From the NCBI RefSeq assembly GCF_025934275.1, contig NZ_JAICYI010000017.1, forward strand, positions 1 to 54,592: 54,592 bases of DNA, read 5' to 3'. The translations under genes and the position numbers were made by a program. Of this stretch, positions 40,675-49,495 are shown one piece after another (the stretch's first letter is position 1; each line of letters starts with the position of its first letter). Source of the DNA: Phenylobacterium sp. Its GTDB lineage: Bacteria; Pseudomonadota; Alphaproteobacteria; Caulobacterales; Caulobacteraceae. Under the pieces are notes generated by a model. That model did no database searches, was not told where the DNA came from, and worked only from the letters and a program-made list of their open reading frames with translations.

Positions 40675-43600
40675 ATGGATCTCGACCAGCTGGACGCGGG
40701 CAAGTTCACAGACGAGCGGACGGCGATCGCCGCCGCACTGGCCGCCCAGCCGCTGAGCGCGGAGGACCGCAGGGCGGTGCGCGGCGAGGCCGAGGCCCTG
40801 GTCCGCGCCGCCCGGCGAAGCGCCCGCAAGCAGGGCGTCGTGGAAAGCTTCCTGCAGGAGTTCAGCCTCTCCACTCGCGAGGGCCTGGCGCTGATGTGCC
40901 TGGCCGAGGCGCTGCTTCGCACGCCCGACGAGGAGACCCGCGACCGGCTGATCGCCGAAAAGATCGCCTCCGCCGACTGGGCGAGCCACGTCGGCCGCTC
41001 GGACTCGTTGCTGGTCAACGCCTCCACCTGGAGCCTGATGCTGACCGGTCGGCTGATGGAGCCCGACGAGGAGGCGCGCGACGATCTGCCGGGCTTCATA
41101 CGCAGGCTGGCCGGGCGGCTTGGCGAGCCGATGATCCGGCAGGCGGTGGGCGCCGCCGTGCGGATCATGGGCGAGCAGTTCGTGCTCGGCCGCACGATCG
41201 CGGCGGCGATCAGGCGCGCTCGCGACGAGGGCTTCGTCTGCTCGTTCGACATGCTGGGCGAGGGCGCGCGCACCGCCGCCGACGCCGAGCGCTACGAGGC
41301 GGCCTACGCGGCAGCCATCGCCACGGTCGGCAAGCCGGCGAACGGGCGCGGCCCGGAGGCTGGGCACGGCGTCTCTGTCAAGCTCTCCGCGCTCTCGCCG
41401 CGCTATGAGGCGCGCGAGGAGGCCCGCGTCTGGGTCGAGCTCTACCCGCGCCTCAAGCGCCTGGCGGTGCTGGCCGCCGCGGCTGACCTCAATCTGACCC
41501 TGGACGCCGAGGAGGCCGACCGGCTGGTGATCTCGCTGAAGCTGCTGGAGCGGCTGGCGCGCGAGGCGGAGCTCGGGACCTGGCGGGGGCTGGGCCTCGC
41601 CGTTCAGGCGTATCAGAAGCGGGCGCCCGAGGCGATCGAGGCGGTCGCGGCGATCGCACGGACCAGCGGCCGGCGTCTGATGGTCCGCCTGGTCAAGGGC
41701 GCCTATTGGGACTCGGAGATCAAGCGCGCCCAGGTGGCGGGCCTTCCTGGCTATCCCGTCTACACGACGAAGGCTGCGACCGACCTCTCCTACCTGGTCT
41801 GCGCGCGCGCCCTGTTCGCCGCCGCGCCTCACCTCTATGGCCAGTTCGCGACCCACAACGCTCACACGCTGGCTGCGGTGCGCGAGATGGCGCGGCAGGC
41901 GCACCTCATTTGCGAGTTCCAGCGTCTGCACGGCATGGGCGAGGCGCTCTACGCCTCAGCTCACGAGCGCTACGGTGACTTCCCCCTGCGGGTCTACGCG
42001 CCGGTGGGCAATCACGAGGACCTGCTGCCCTATCTCGTCCGCCGGCTGCTGGAGAACGGCGCCAACACCTCATTCGTGCACGCGCTGCTGGACGAGAAGA
42101 CACCGGTAGAGAAGGTGGTCGCCGATCCGGTCGACGGCGTGCAGGCGGCAGGAGCCGGCCCCCATCCGCGCATACCGCTGCCCGTGAACCTCTATGGACC
42201 GGGACGCCGCAATTCGCTCGGCATGGACCTATCGATCACGGCCGAGCGCCAGCGTCTCGCGACCGCCATCGCCGCGCTGGACGGCGAGGTGCTGGAGGCC
42301 GGCCCGATCCTCAGCGGCCAACTCGCGCCCGCGGGCGAGGTCGAGACACGCGTCTCGCCCGCCGAGGTCTCCCGCTCGGTCGGGCGAGCCTGGCCGGCTA
42401 CGCCCGAGCAGATAGATTGGGCCTACGCGGCCGCCAAGCGGGCCCAGGCAGGCTGGGACGATGTGGGCGGCGAGCGCCGCGCCAAGGTGCTGCGCGCCAT
42501 GGCCGAGGCGCTGGAGGGCGAGCGCGAGCGGCTGATCGCGATCTGCGTCCGGGAGGCCGGCAAGACGCTGGCCGACGCGATCGCCGAGGTGCGCGAGGCC
42601 GCCGACTTCTGCCGCTACTACGCCCGGATCGCCGAGACCGACTTCGCCGGGGCCGAGACGCTGAAGGGTCCAGTCGGCGAGACCAACCGCTTCTCACTGC
42701 ACGGCCGCGGGGTCTTCGCCTGCATCAGCCCTTGGAACTTTCCGCTCGCCATCTTCACCGGCCAGATCGCAGCGGCGCTCGCCGCCGGCGACGCCGTGCT
42801 GGCCAAGCCCGCCGAGCAGACGCCGATCATCGCAGCGGAGGCCGTGAGGCTCTACCATGCCGCGGGCCTCGATCCCGACCTGCTGCACCTGCTGCCCGGG
42901 GACGGCGAGACGATCGGCCAGGCGCTGGTGGCGCATCCCGACTGCGCGGGCGTGGCCTTCACCGGCGGGACGGACACCGCCTGGGCGATCAACCGCGCGC
43001 TGGCGGCGCGCCAAGGCCCGATCATTCCCTTCATCGCCGAAACGGGCGGGCTGAACGCCATGTTCCTCGACACCACGGCGCTGCGCGAACAGGTGATCGA
43101 CGACGTGCTGATCTCGGCATTCGGCTCGGCCGGCCAGCGCTGCTCGGCCTTGCGCATCCTGTTCCTGCCGCACGAGACAGCCGACGCTCTGATCTTCGGG
43201 CTCGCGGGCGCGATGGACGCCCTTGTGCTGGGAGATCCGGCCGATCCCGCCGTCGATGTCGGGCCGGTGATCGATGAGGCGGCGCGGACCGCCCTCGTCA
43301 GACACCTGCGGCGGCTCGAGCGCGAGGCGAAGGTGCTCCACCGCTTGCGCGCTCCGAAGGGCGGGCGGTTCTTCGGCCCCGTGCTGTCGGAGATCCCGTC
43401 GGCCGCATTCCTGCAGCGCGAGGTGTTCGGGCCGATTCTGCACGTGGTCCGCTACGACCCGTCGAAGCTGGACCAGGCGGCCGCCCCGCTCGTCGCGGCC
43501 GGCTATGGGCTCACGCTCGGGGTCCACTCCCGGTTGGAGGCGTTCGCCGAGGCGGTGCAGCGCGCAGTCCCGGCGGGCAACTTCTACGTGAACCGCTCGA

Positions 43601-43770
43601 TCATCGGGGCGGTGGTGGGCGTCCAGCCGTTCGGCGGCGAGGGGCTGTCGGGCACAGGGCCGAAGGCCGGCGGCCCGCACGCGCTGTTGCGCTATGCGCT
43701 CGAGCGGGCGGTCAGCGTCAACATCGCCGCCCAGGGCGGCGATCCGGCGCTGCTCAACCTCGGGACCTGA
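40675..43770 (+). CDS. putA: Bifunctional proline dehydrogenase / L-glutamate gamma-semialdehyde dehydrogenase
   Basis: PutA oxidises proline to glutamate in two steps: an FAD domain makes pyrroline-5-carboxylate and an NAD domain oxidises the semialdehyde, with channelling between them. The first domain ends with the signature YLVRRLLENGANTSFVHALL, and the aldehyde dehydrogenase domain has Glu in ETGGLNAM and catalytic Cys in SAGQRCSALRIL. Start 40675 (1031 residues) has GGAG six bases upstream; ATGs at 40621 and 40648 are alternatives. There is no ribbon-helix-helix DNA-binding N-terminus, so this is the non-regulatory PutA type. About 245 bases upstream hold its promoter region. Confidence 0.95.
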   Translation: MDLDQLDAGKFTDERTAIAAALAAQPLSAEDRRAVRGEAEALVRAARRSARKQGVVESFLQEFSLSTREGLALMCLAEALLRTPDEETRDRLIAEKIASADWASHVGRSDSLLVNASTWSLMLTGRLMEPDEEARDDLPGFIRRLAGRLGEPMIRQAVGAAVRIMGEQFVLGRTIAAAIRRARDEGFVCSFDMLGEGARTAADAERYEAAYAAAIATVGKPANGRGPEAGHGVSVKLSALSPRYEAREEARVWVELYPRLKRLAVLAAAADLNLTLDAEEADRLVISLKLLERLAREAELGTWRGLGLAVQAYQKRAPEAIEAVAAIARTSGRRLMVRLVKGAYWDSEIKRAQVAGLPGYPVYTTKAATDLSYLVCARALFAAAPHLYGQFATHNAHTLAAVREMARQAHLICEFQRLHGMGEALYASAHERYGDFPLRVYAPVGNHEDLLPYLVRRLLENGANTSFVHALLDEKTPVEKVVADPVDGVQAAGAGPHPRIPLPVNLYGPGRRNSLGMDLSITAERQRLATAIAALDGEVLEAGPILSGQLAPAGEVETRVSPAEVSRSVGRAWPATPEQIDWAYAAAKRAQAGWDDVGGERRAKVLRAMAEALEGERERLIAICVREAGKTLADAIAEVREAADFCRYYARIAETDFAGAETLKGPVGETNRFSLHGRGVFACISPWNFPLAIFTGQIAAALAAGDAVLAKPAEQTPIIAAEAVRLYHAAGLDPDLLHLLPGDGETIGQALVAHPDCAGVAFTGGTDTAWAINRALAARQGPIIPFIAETGGLNAMFLDTTALREQVIDDVLISAFGSAGQRCSALRILFLPHETADALIFGLAGAMDALVLGDPADPAVDVGPVIDEAARTALVRHLRRLEREAKVLHRLRAPKGGRFFGPVLSEIPSAAFLQREVFGPILHVVRYDPSKLDQAAAPLVAAGYGLTLGVHSRLEAFAEAVQRAVPAGNFYVNRSIIGAVVGVQPFGGEGLSGTGPKAGGPHALLRYALERAVSVNIAAQGGDPALLNLGT

Positions 43771-43783
43771 CGCGCGCGGACAT

Positions 43784-43800
43784 CGGCGCTAAGAGCGCCG
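43784..43800 (+). promoter_or_regulatory. Hairpin just before the matB start
   Basis: CGGCGCT (43784-43790) and AGCGCCG (43794-43800) form a perfect 7-bp stem with loop AAG, ending three bases before the matB ATG. No Shine-Dalgarno sequence is visible outside it. It may end the putA message or control matB translation. Confidence 0.4.
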
Positions 43801-43803
43801 GCG

Positions 43804-45222
43804 ATGAGCGAGAACCTCTACGAGCTGTTGGCGGGCGGATTTCCCGACGATCGCAGCCAATCCTGCTTCGTGTTCGCCGACGGTTCGGAGATCAGCTATG
43901 GCGCGCTGGAGGCGGGAACCTCGCGGGCCGCGGGCCTGCTGGTCGCCAAGGGCGTGCGGCCGGGGGATCGGGTGGCGCTGCAGGCTGAGAAGAGCCCGCA
44001 AGCCGTGATGATCTACCTGGCGGCGCTGAAAGTGGGCGCGGTCTTTCTGCCGCTCAATCCGGCCTACACCGAAGCTGAGATCGCCTATTTCCGCGCCGAC
44101 GCCGAACCCCGCGTGCTCATCACCGATGCGCCGGGCTTCCTCGCCGAAGCCGAGGCCGCCGAGCCGCTCGCCAAGGCGACGCCGCGCGGCGCCGGCGATC
44201 TGGCGGCGATCATCTACACCTCGGGCACCACCGGCCGCTCGAAGGGGGCGATGCTGAGCCATGGCAATCTGGCGGCCAACGCCGTCGCGCTGCATGAGAT
44301 CTGGGGGTTCTCGCGCGCCGACGTCCTGCTGCACGCTCTTCCGATCTTCCACGTCCATGGTCTGTTCGTGGCGATGCACTGCGCCTTCCTCTCGGGCGCG
44401 CCGATGATCTGGCTCGCCAAGTTCGGCGAGGCCGAGGTGCTGGCCGCCCTGCCCAAGGCGACCGTGATGATGGGGGTGCCCACGTTCTACACGCGCCTGA
44501 TGGCCAACTCCGCCTTCACGCGCGAGGCGGCCGGCCACATGCGCCTGTTCATCTCCGGCTCGGCGCCGCTGTTGCCGTCGACCTTCGCCGAGCTCGAGGC
44601 GCGGACCGGCATGCGCATCCTGGAGCGTTACGGCATGAGCGAGGCGGTGATCATCACCTCCAACCCGCTGCAGGGCGAGCGGATCGCGGGCTCCGTCGGC
44701 TATCCCTTGCCTGGTGTCGAGCTGCGGATCGCCGGGGGCGATCAGACGGGTGTCATTGAGATCCGCGGCCCCTCGGTGTTCGCGGGCTATTGGCGCAATC
44801 CGGAGAAGACGGCCGAGGAGTTCACAGCCGACGGCTGGTTCGTCACCGGCGACGTCGGCCGCCGGGATGCGGACGGGCGGGTCTGGATCTCCGGACGCGC
44901 GAAGGACCTGATCATCTCCGGCGGCTACAACGTCTATCCGAAGGAGATCGAGCTTGTGATCGACGAGCTGACGGGCGTGGCCGAAAGCGCAGTCATAGGC
45001 GTGCCGCATCCCGATTTCGGCGAAGGCGTGGTGGCGGTGGTCCTTGGACGCGGAGAAGAAGGCGCAATCATCGCGGAGGCGCGGCGGCGGCTCGCCGCCT
45101 ACAAGACGCCGAAACGCATGGTGTTCGTCGACGACCTGCCTCGCAACGCCATGGGCAAGGTGCAAAAGAACCTGCTGCGAGACCGCTTCAAGGACCTCTT
45201 CGCTCAGGCAGCTTCCGATTGA
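43804..45222 (+). CDS. matB: Malonyl-CoA synthetase (acyl-CoA ligase family)
   Basis: A protein of 472 residues in the AMP-forming ligase family. Core motifs are AIIYTSGTTGRSKGAMLSHG (P-loop), ILERYGMSEA, GWFVTGDVG, and the lysine near NAMGKVQKNLLRD. The blocks HALPIFHVHGLFVAMHC and IAGSVGYPLPGVELRI closely resemble what I know of rhizobial MatB, which makes malonyl-CoA from malonate, ATP and CoA. Malonyl-CoA could feed fatty acid or polyketide synthesis. The gene follows putA by 33 bases and precedes the MaoC-type hydratase pair. A broader dicarboxylate range (methylmalonate) is possible. Confidence 0.88.
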   Translation: MSENLYELLAGGFPDDRSQSCFVFADGSEISYGALEAGTSRAAGLLVAKGVRPGDRVALQAEKSPQAVMIYLAALKVGAVFLPLNPAYTEAEIAYFRADAEPRVLITDAPGFLAEAEAAEPLAKATPRGAGDLAAIIYTSGTTGRSKGAMLSHGNLAANAVALHEIWGFSRADVLLHALPIFHVHGLFVAMHCAFLSGAPMIWLAKFGEAEVLAALPKATVMMGVPTFYTRLMANSAFTREAAGHMRLFISGSAPLLPSTFAELEARTGMRILERYGMSEAVIITSNPLQGERIAGSVGYPLPGVELRIAGGDQTGVIEIRGPSVFAGYWRNPEKTAEEFTADGWFVTGDVGRRDADGRVWISGRAKDLIISGGYNVYPKEIELVIDELTGVAESAVIGVPHPDFGEGVVAVVLGRGEEGAIIAEARRRLAAYKTPKRMVFVDDLPRNAMGKVQKNLLRDRFKDLFAQAASD

Positions 45223-45280
45223 CGGCGGCCCCGTCCCTCGGCTGAGGTGGCGCGGACCCAAGAAAGCGTGAGGGAGCGCC

Positions 45281-45805
45281 ATGGCCGCGAAGAGATTCCC
45301 CATCGAGGCGGGGCACATCATGATGTTCGCCCGCAGCGTGGGCGACGACAACAAGGTCTATTACGACGAGGACTATGCCAAGACGACGGAAGCCAGGGGG
45401 ATCATCGCCCCGCCCACCTTCCCGCAGTCGTCGGCCCAGTTCGACCCGGACTATTTCCTGCGGCCCAAGGTCGGCCAGCCCTGGTTCGGCTCGGGGAAGA
45501 ACCCAACGGGAATCCAGCGCGCCTCGGGCGGCGGCGGCGGTGGCGGTGGCGGCCTGCACGCCGAGCAGCACTTCGAGTACCACCGGCACATCCGGCCGGG
45601 CGACGTGCTGACTGCGACGGTCAAGCCGGGCAAGACCTGGGAGAAGGAGGGCCGCCGCTCCGGCAAGCTGATCTTCTCCGAAAGCATCACCGAATACCGG
45701 GACCAGAACGGCGAACTCGTCATTACCGCCCGCGGCGTGGGCGTGCGCACCGAGCGGCCGGTCGACCAGCCGGCGGCGTCGAAGTCCGAGAAGGCGGAGG
45801 CTTGA
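45281..45805 (+). CDS. MaoC-type hydratase subunit, FAS1-like dehydratase domain
   Basis: A protein of 174 residues with a hot-dog fold. It opens with FPIEAGHIMMFARSVGDDN and IIAPPTFPQSSAQFD, and has FEYHRHIRPGDVLTATVKPG, as in the N-terminal-type subunits of two-part enoyl-CoA hydratases. An unusual run of nine glycines (45528-45554, before LHAEQHFEYH) replaces the usual variable loop. The partner subunit follows with one base between stop and start. Together they would hydrate 2-enoyl-CoA. Confidence 0.83.
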   Translation: MAAKRFPIEAGHIMMFARSVGDDNKVYYDEDYAKTTEARGIIAPPTFPQSSAQFDPDYFLRPKVGQPWFGSGKNPTGIQRASGGGGGGGGGLHAEQHFEYHRHIRPGDVLTATVKPGKTWEKEGRRSGKLIFSESITEYRDQNGELVITARGVGVRTERPVDQPAASKSEKAEA

Positions 45806-45806
45806 G

Positions 45807-46217
45807 ATGGCGCTGAAGGCAAGCCAACTGACGGTGGGCGAAACCCACACTGCCCGGATCGTCGAGGATCTGAAGCGGACCCAGATCGTCCAGTACGCGG
45901 GCGCCTCGGGAGACTACAACCCGCTGCACACCGACGAGGTCTTCACCACCAAGGTGGCGGGATACCCGAGCGTCTTCGCCCACGGCATGCTGACCATGGG
46001 CATGACGGGCAAGATGCTGACCGACTACGTCGGCGACGCGAGGCTGACCAAGTACGGCGTGCGCTTCACGAGCCAGGTCTGGCCGGGCGACACGCTCGAG
46101 GCGACCGCGACGGTCAAGGCGGTCAACGGCGACCTCGTCGAGCTCGACGTCTCGACCCGGAACCAGGACGGGGTGGAGGTGCTCTCCGGCTACGCTGAGG
46201 CGCGCGTCGACCCCTAG
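45807..46217 (+). CDS. MaoC-type hydratase subunit with hydratase-2 motif
   Basis: A protein of 136 residues carrying the (R)-hydratase motif: YAGASGDYNPLHTDEVFTTK, then YPSVFAHGMLTMGMTGKML, where the Asp and His are catalytic. It pairs with the preceding subunit to form an active enoyl-CoA hydratase or dehydratase. Both genes run with matB, indicating a small acyl-CoA operon. It ends 26 bases before the fossil dusA start at 46244. Confidence 0.9.
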   Translation: MALKASQLTVGETHTARIVEDLKRTQIVQYAGASGDYNPLHTDEVFTTKVAGYPSVFAHGMLTMGMTGKMLTDYVGDARLTKYGVRFTSQVWPGDTLEATATVKAVNGDLVELDVSTRNQDGVEVLSGYAEARVDP

Positions 46218-46431
46218 CTGACTCCGGCTAGAGGGCGGCGCGCATGACAGCACGCCGCCCCATAGGCTCTCCGTCGCCCCGATGATGGACTGCGTTCGAG
46301 CCTGGCGGCAAGGTGAAGATCGGCTGAGGCGCCACCATCGGGGCCCATGACGCTTCGCTCGGCGGCGCGCGGTTCCATCAACTCACGAGATGATGTAATC
46401 GGTCGGTCCGTTTCAGGGGGCGGATCAAGAC
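46218..46431 (+). other. Intergenic start of the dusA island
   Basis: These 214 bases hold the fossil dusA start (46244-46293) and then about 140 bases with no recognisable gene or structure. Together with the following short frame, the gap before the monooxygenase is 312 bases. Confidence 0.6.
46244..46293 (+). repeat. Fossil of the original dusA 5' end (copy A, island boundary)
   Basis: Bases 46267-46293 read CTC TCC GTC GCC CCG, then ATGATGGACTGC, i.e. LSVAPMMDC, the conserved opening of DusA (LSVAPMMDW) in host-like GC-rich codons. An ATG at 46244 lies 23 bases upstream; one added C in the run before 46261 would join them as MTARRPHRLSVAPMMD, a natural dusA start. The reading stops matching DusA after the 11-base core ATGATGGACTG. 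It thus marks the left boundary left when an element inserted. Confidence 0.7.
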
Positions 46432-46533
46432 ATGATGCCCGTCAGCCATCAGCAGCTGGTCGAGCGCATCGAGTTTGATCGCCGGGAGGGCGGCTCTCCT
46501 GGGCCGAGCGCGTACCCCTGGCCCGCGGCCTGA
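46432..46533 (+). CDS. Short open frame coupled to the monooxygenase gene
   Basis: A 33-residue frame starting MMPVSHQQLVERIEFDRREG, preceded by GGGGCGG. Its stop (46531-46533) overlaps CTG 46530 where the monooxygenase homology begins. It may be a leader peptide that delivers ribosomes to the next gene, or a chance frame. No family is recognised. Confidence 0.3.
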   Translation: MMPVSHQQLVERIEFDRREGGSPGPSAYPWPAA

Positions 46534-47747
46534 GAATCGCCATCAGCGGCGCTGGTGTCGCAGGCCCCGCCTTGGCCTACTGGCTGCGGCGAGGCGGGCA
46601 TCAGCCGACGCTGATCGAAGCGGCCGCGGCGCTGCGCACCGGCGGCTACATGATCGATTTCTGGGGCGTGGGGTACGACGTCGCCGAGCGGATGGGCCTC
46701 GTTCCGGCTGTCCGCGCCGTGGGCTACGACCTGCAGGAAGTTCGGTACGTCGATGGGAGCGGTCGCAGCGTGGGCCGCGTTTCGGCGCAGACGATGAGCC
46801 GTGAACTCGGCGACCGCTTCACGAGCTTGCCGCGAGGCGACCTCGCCGCGCTGCTCTACGAGGCGTTGGGCGGCGACGTCGCCACCTGGTTCGGGGTCAG
46901 CATCGATCGGATAGCAGAGGGCGCCCATGGCGTGCGTGTTGGCTTCTCCGATGGCCGCTCGGAGACCTACGACCTCGTGATCGGGGCTGACGGCCTGCAT
47001 TCCAATGTTCGGCGGCTGGTCTTCGGTCCCGACAAGCAGTTCGAGCGTCATATCGGCTACTACGTCGCGGCCTTCGACGCTAAAGGCTACCTGCCCCGCG
47101 ACGAGCTGGCCTACGTGAGCTACGGCTACCCGGGCCGGCAGATCTTCCGTTTCGCCCAACGGGCCGACCGGACGATGTTCCTCCTCGTGTTCGCCGCTGA
47201 ACATCTCAATGGCCGAGAGCCCGAGAGCCCTGAAGAGCGAAAGGCGGCCTTGCTCGACGTTTTCGCCGACGCTCAATGGGAATGGCCGGCGGTCAGACAG
47301 GCGCTGGTCGACGTCAATGACCTCTACTTCGACCGCGTTAGCCAGATATCGATGCCGGCGTGGTCGAAGGGACGAGTCGCGCTGGTGGGCGATGCGGCCG
47401 CGTGTGTCTCGCTGGTGGCGGGGGAGGGCACGGGGCTTGGCATGACCGAAGCCTATGTCCTCGCCGGCGAACTGTGCGAATCGACCGACTACGCCAGCGC
47501 CTTCGCCGCATACGAGGGGCGATTGCGGCGTTTCATCGACGGCAAGCAGAAATCGGCGCGGGAGTTCGCCAGCTCCTTCACGCCGCGCACCGCGCTCGGT
47601 GTGTGGCTCCGCAACCAGGCTACGAAGCTCATGGCGATCCCCGGCGTGCCGGGCCTGCTGGTCGGCGCGCAGATGAGGGACGATTTCGTCTTGCCGGACT
47701 TCGGCCGGTCGATGAACCGGAACTCGTCAGTGAGGACGCCAGGCTGA
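46530..47747 (+). CDS. FAD-dependent monooxygenase (PHBH/TetX-like) without a standard start codon
   Basis: The homology starts at 46530 with LRIAISGAGVAGPALAYWL, the FAD-binding GxGxxG motif, but the first codon is CTG and no ATG, GTG or TTG lies in frame between the preceding stop (near 46475) and TTG 46572, which would cut away the FAD motif. Later motifs are VIGADGLHSNVRRLVFG and RVALVGDAAACVSLVAGEG, typical of aromatic hydroxylases and TetX-like drug-modifying enzymes. About 405 residues. It lies between dusA copies A and B, so it is probably acquired cargo. Either CTG is used or the gene has lost its start. Confidence 0.75.
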   Translation: MRIAISGAGVAGPALAYWLRRGGHQPTLIEAAAALRTGGYMIDFWGVGYDVAERMGLVPAVRAVGYDLQEVRYVDGSGRSVGRVSAQTMSRELGDRFTSLPRGDLAALLYEALGGDVATWFGVSIDRIAEGAHGVRVGFSDGRSETYDLVIGADGLHSNVRRLVFGPDKQFERHIGYYVAAFDAKGYLPRDELAYVSYGYPGRQIFRFAQRADRTMFLLVFAAEHLNGREPESPEERKAALLDVFADAQWEWPAVRQALVDVNDLYFDRVSQISMPAWSKGRVALVGDAAACVSLVAGEGTGLGMTEAYVLAGELCESTDYASAFAAYEGRLRRFIDGKQKSAREFASSFTPRTALGVWLRNQATKLMAIPGVPGLLVGAQMRDDFVLPDFGRSMNRNSSVRTPG

Positions 47748-48108
47748 TGGCGCGTCGACCATGTGGGGATCTGCTGGCGGACCTGCCGACGGACTCCCCG
47801 CTGGCGCCGACCGATTGCTCTCAATTGCCCACAACTGCGGCGCAAGTGATTGCAAATACTCATACAATCAATCCAGTCTCCCAGAGGGCGGATTTCGGAC
47901 GACTTTCGTCAATAAAACCAATATGTTATCTGCTGCACCTATGATGGACTGGGCGTACGGGACAGTCTTTTCAACGACTTAGCGAGGCGCGTGTGCAATC
48001 CTGTGCACGCAGTTCTCGTAAAATCTCGCATTTGCTCGCAGATTTGGGCGGTCTGATCCGGCGTCTGGAGGAGATAAAGATACTGAGATCGATCAGGTCT
48101 GACGCTGG
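47748..48108. other. Gene-free stretch in the island
   Basis: These 361 bases hold dusA copy B and otherwise AT-richer DNA. Two short open stretches on the minus strand (about 45-50 codons after the effector stop) lack good starts or homology; the best has an ATG giving 30 residues (MRDFTRTACTGLHTRLAKSL...) ending inside copy B. A weak hairpin GTGCA...TGCAC is at about 47994-48009. I see no convincing immunity gene or integrase. Confidence 0.5.
47911..47952 (+). repeat. dusA 5'-end copy B (att-like direct repeat)
   Basis: These 42 bases match 50086-50127 at 36 positions. AATAAAA, then CAATATGTTATC and the 12-base core ATGATGGACTGG are shared. The frame from ATG 47923 reads MLSAAPMMDW against MLSVAPMMDW in the live gene, and most differences are at third codon positions, so this copy once served as a coding dusA start. 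After the core the sequence diverges. Confidence 0.8.
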
Positions 48109-49419
48109 CTAGCGAGGTAGATCGCGCGCGTTGCCATTAACCGCTTGGGAGCTGGCGGCGGTCGCAGGTACGCTCACAAGTCCGCCAATGTCGTCGGGCG
48201 TGAAATGGTAGAGCTTGAGGCCCGGCCCCAATACGACCTGGGCTCGAGCCTGATTTGGGGAGAGCTCAGCGCCGTACCCGAATTTGTCCTCAAACCTTGT
48301 CGAGCCGCCCCGAGCGTCCGGATACCAGTAGTCGTCCTCGGCGATGTAGTCGCGGGACTTCGGCGCCCACACCCTTCGCTGGCCATTTATGGTGCTTCTC
48401 ACGTCGCCCATCGCTTCGCCCAGGCGGCCCTTCGCAGACGATGACAGGTCATTTGCGGTGCCTGTCCCGATCCTGCCCGCCAGCCCTCCGAAAAGATTGC
48501 CGGCGAGGGCGCCTTCGCCTGCGTGATCCAATGAGATCGGTCGGCCATTGAACGCATCCTGGGCTGCGGACATAACCCAACCCCCGACCGCCCCCGCTCG
48601 TCCGGGTCCCAATGGGAGGGCCGCGGCGCCCGCAGCGCCGCCGAGCGCCGCGCCCGCCTTGTCGCCAAACGAAGAGCGTCGTCCTCCAGCGGCGACATCC
48701 GATGCTGTCTGCATTCCGAGACCAGTCATGGCTCCCGCGCCCAATACAGCTGCGGCCTCCCGACCCGTCAGGCCCGCCGCACCTGGGAGGCGCGGAGCTA
48801 CAGCGAGCGCGCCATCGGCTGGACCGACCAGTCCCAGGCCCAGGAGTGTTCCCCCGACCTGTCCCGCCGCCTGCGCGTTTGAGCGATTCAGGGCGTCATA
48901 TCGGTCGCGAGCCCGTTCCTGAGCGAGGTTGGCGTCATAGCGTTGCCGCCAGTGATCGAGACCTCCGCCGACCAAGGCGTCCATACCTGCCGCGAAGTGA
49001 TCGGCTCCACCGAAGGTCAGGACATTCGCGGCTCCCCGAACGGCCGCGTCCGCCTGCATTACGGCGCTCCACACTCCGTCGTTGACCCCCGAAGGCTTGG
49101 TGAGATGGGAGGGTTGTGAGGCGAGTGTCGCAGGCTCGCGGCTGCTCGGTTGGCGATTGCGACTTACGGGCGGGCTAGGCGTGCCCGGCATTGAAGGCGC
49201 TTGGTGCTGGCCATCAAGAACACGCGCGCCCAACGCCCGAAGTTCTTGGGGCGTGCGCGCAACAAGATCGACGCCCGCTCGGGTTGCTGCGTTCCAAGCC
49301 TCTCGACCAGCATTCTCGAGATCTTGCTGTAGTCGTGACGCTTGCGCGCTGCGGTCTCGAAACCAGCGATCCTTCTCGTCTTCAAGCTGGCGCAAGCGAT
49401 CACCAAAGGCTCCTGCCAT
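48109..49419 (-). CDS. Putative SOS-regulated effector with C-terminal PD-(D/E)xK-like nuclease domain
   Basis: A protein of 436 residues. Residues 1-60 are helical and charged; 75-110 are a Pro/Ser linker; 120-210 resemble phage or effector structural proteins (AAVRGAANVLTFGGADHFAA); 185-315 are Gly/Ala-rich with glycine-zipper character. The C-terminus has KGRLGEAMGD (helix Glu), then YWYPDARGGSTRFEDKFGYG with D368 and E377-x-K379, followed by ELSPNQARAQ: the order seen in restriction-endonuclease-fold toxins. ATG 49419 has a GGGGGG ribosome-binding site; ATG 49497 is excluded because it overlaps the -10 box. No signal peptide or immunity gene is seen. The nuclease role is inference. Confidence 0.6.
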   Translation of the reverse strand: MAGAFGDRLRQLEDEKDRWFRDRSAQASRLQQDLENAGREAWNAATRAGVDLVARTPQELRALGARVLDGQHQAPSMPGTPSPPVSRNRQPSSREPATLASQPSHLTKPSGVNDGVWSAVMQADAAVRGAANVLTFGGADHFAAGMDALVGGGLDHWRQRYDANLAQERARDRYDALNRSNAQAAGQVGGTLLGLGLVGPADGALAVAPRLPGAAGLTGREAAAVLGAGAMTGLGMQTASDVAAGGRRSSFGDKAGAALGGAAGAAALPLGPGRAGAVGGWVMSAAQDAFNGRPISLDHAGEGALAGNLFGGLAGRIGTGTANDLSSSAKGRLGEAMGDVRSTINGQRRVWAPKSRDYIAEDDYWYPDARGGSTRFEDKFGYGAELSPNQARAQVVLGPGLKLYHFTPDDIGGLVSVPATAASSQAVNGNARDLPR

Positions 49420-49495
49420 CCCAAATCCCCCCACCAATAGATTCGATTGATTAGGCACACTGCCGTGCCCGTGACCGGGCGTTCGCCAGCCCTGC

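Noticed and set aside
46572..47747. TTG 46572 as the monooxygenase start
   Set aside because: It would remove the FAD-binding GxGxxG motif, which is clearly encoded just upstream.
47953..48108. Immunity gene downstream of the effector
   Set aside because: Only short frames without good starts or homology exist; one ends within the dusA copy B repeat.
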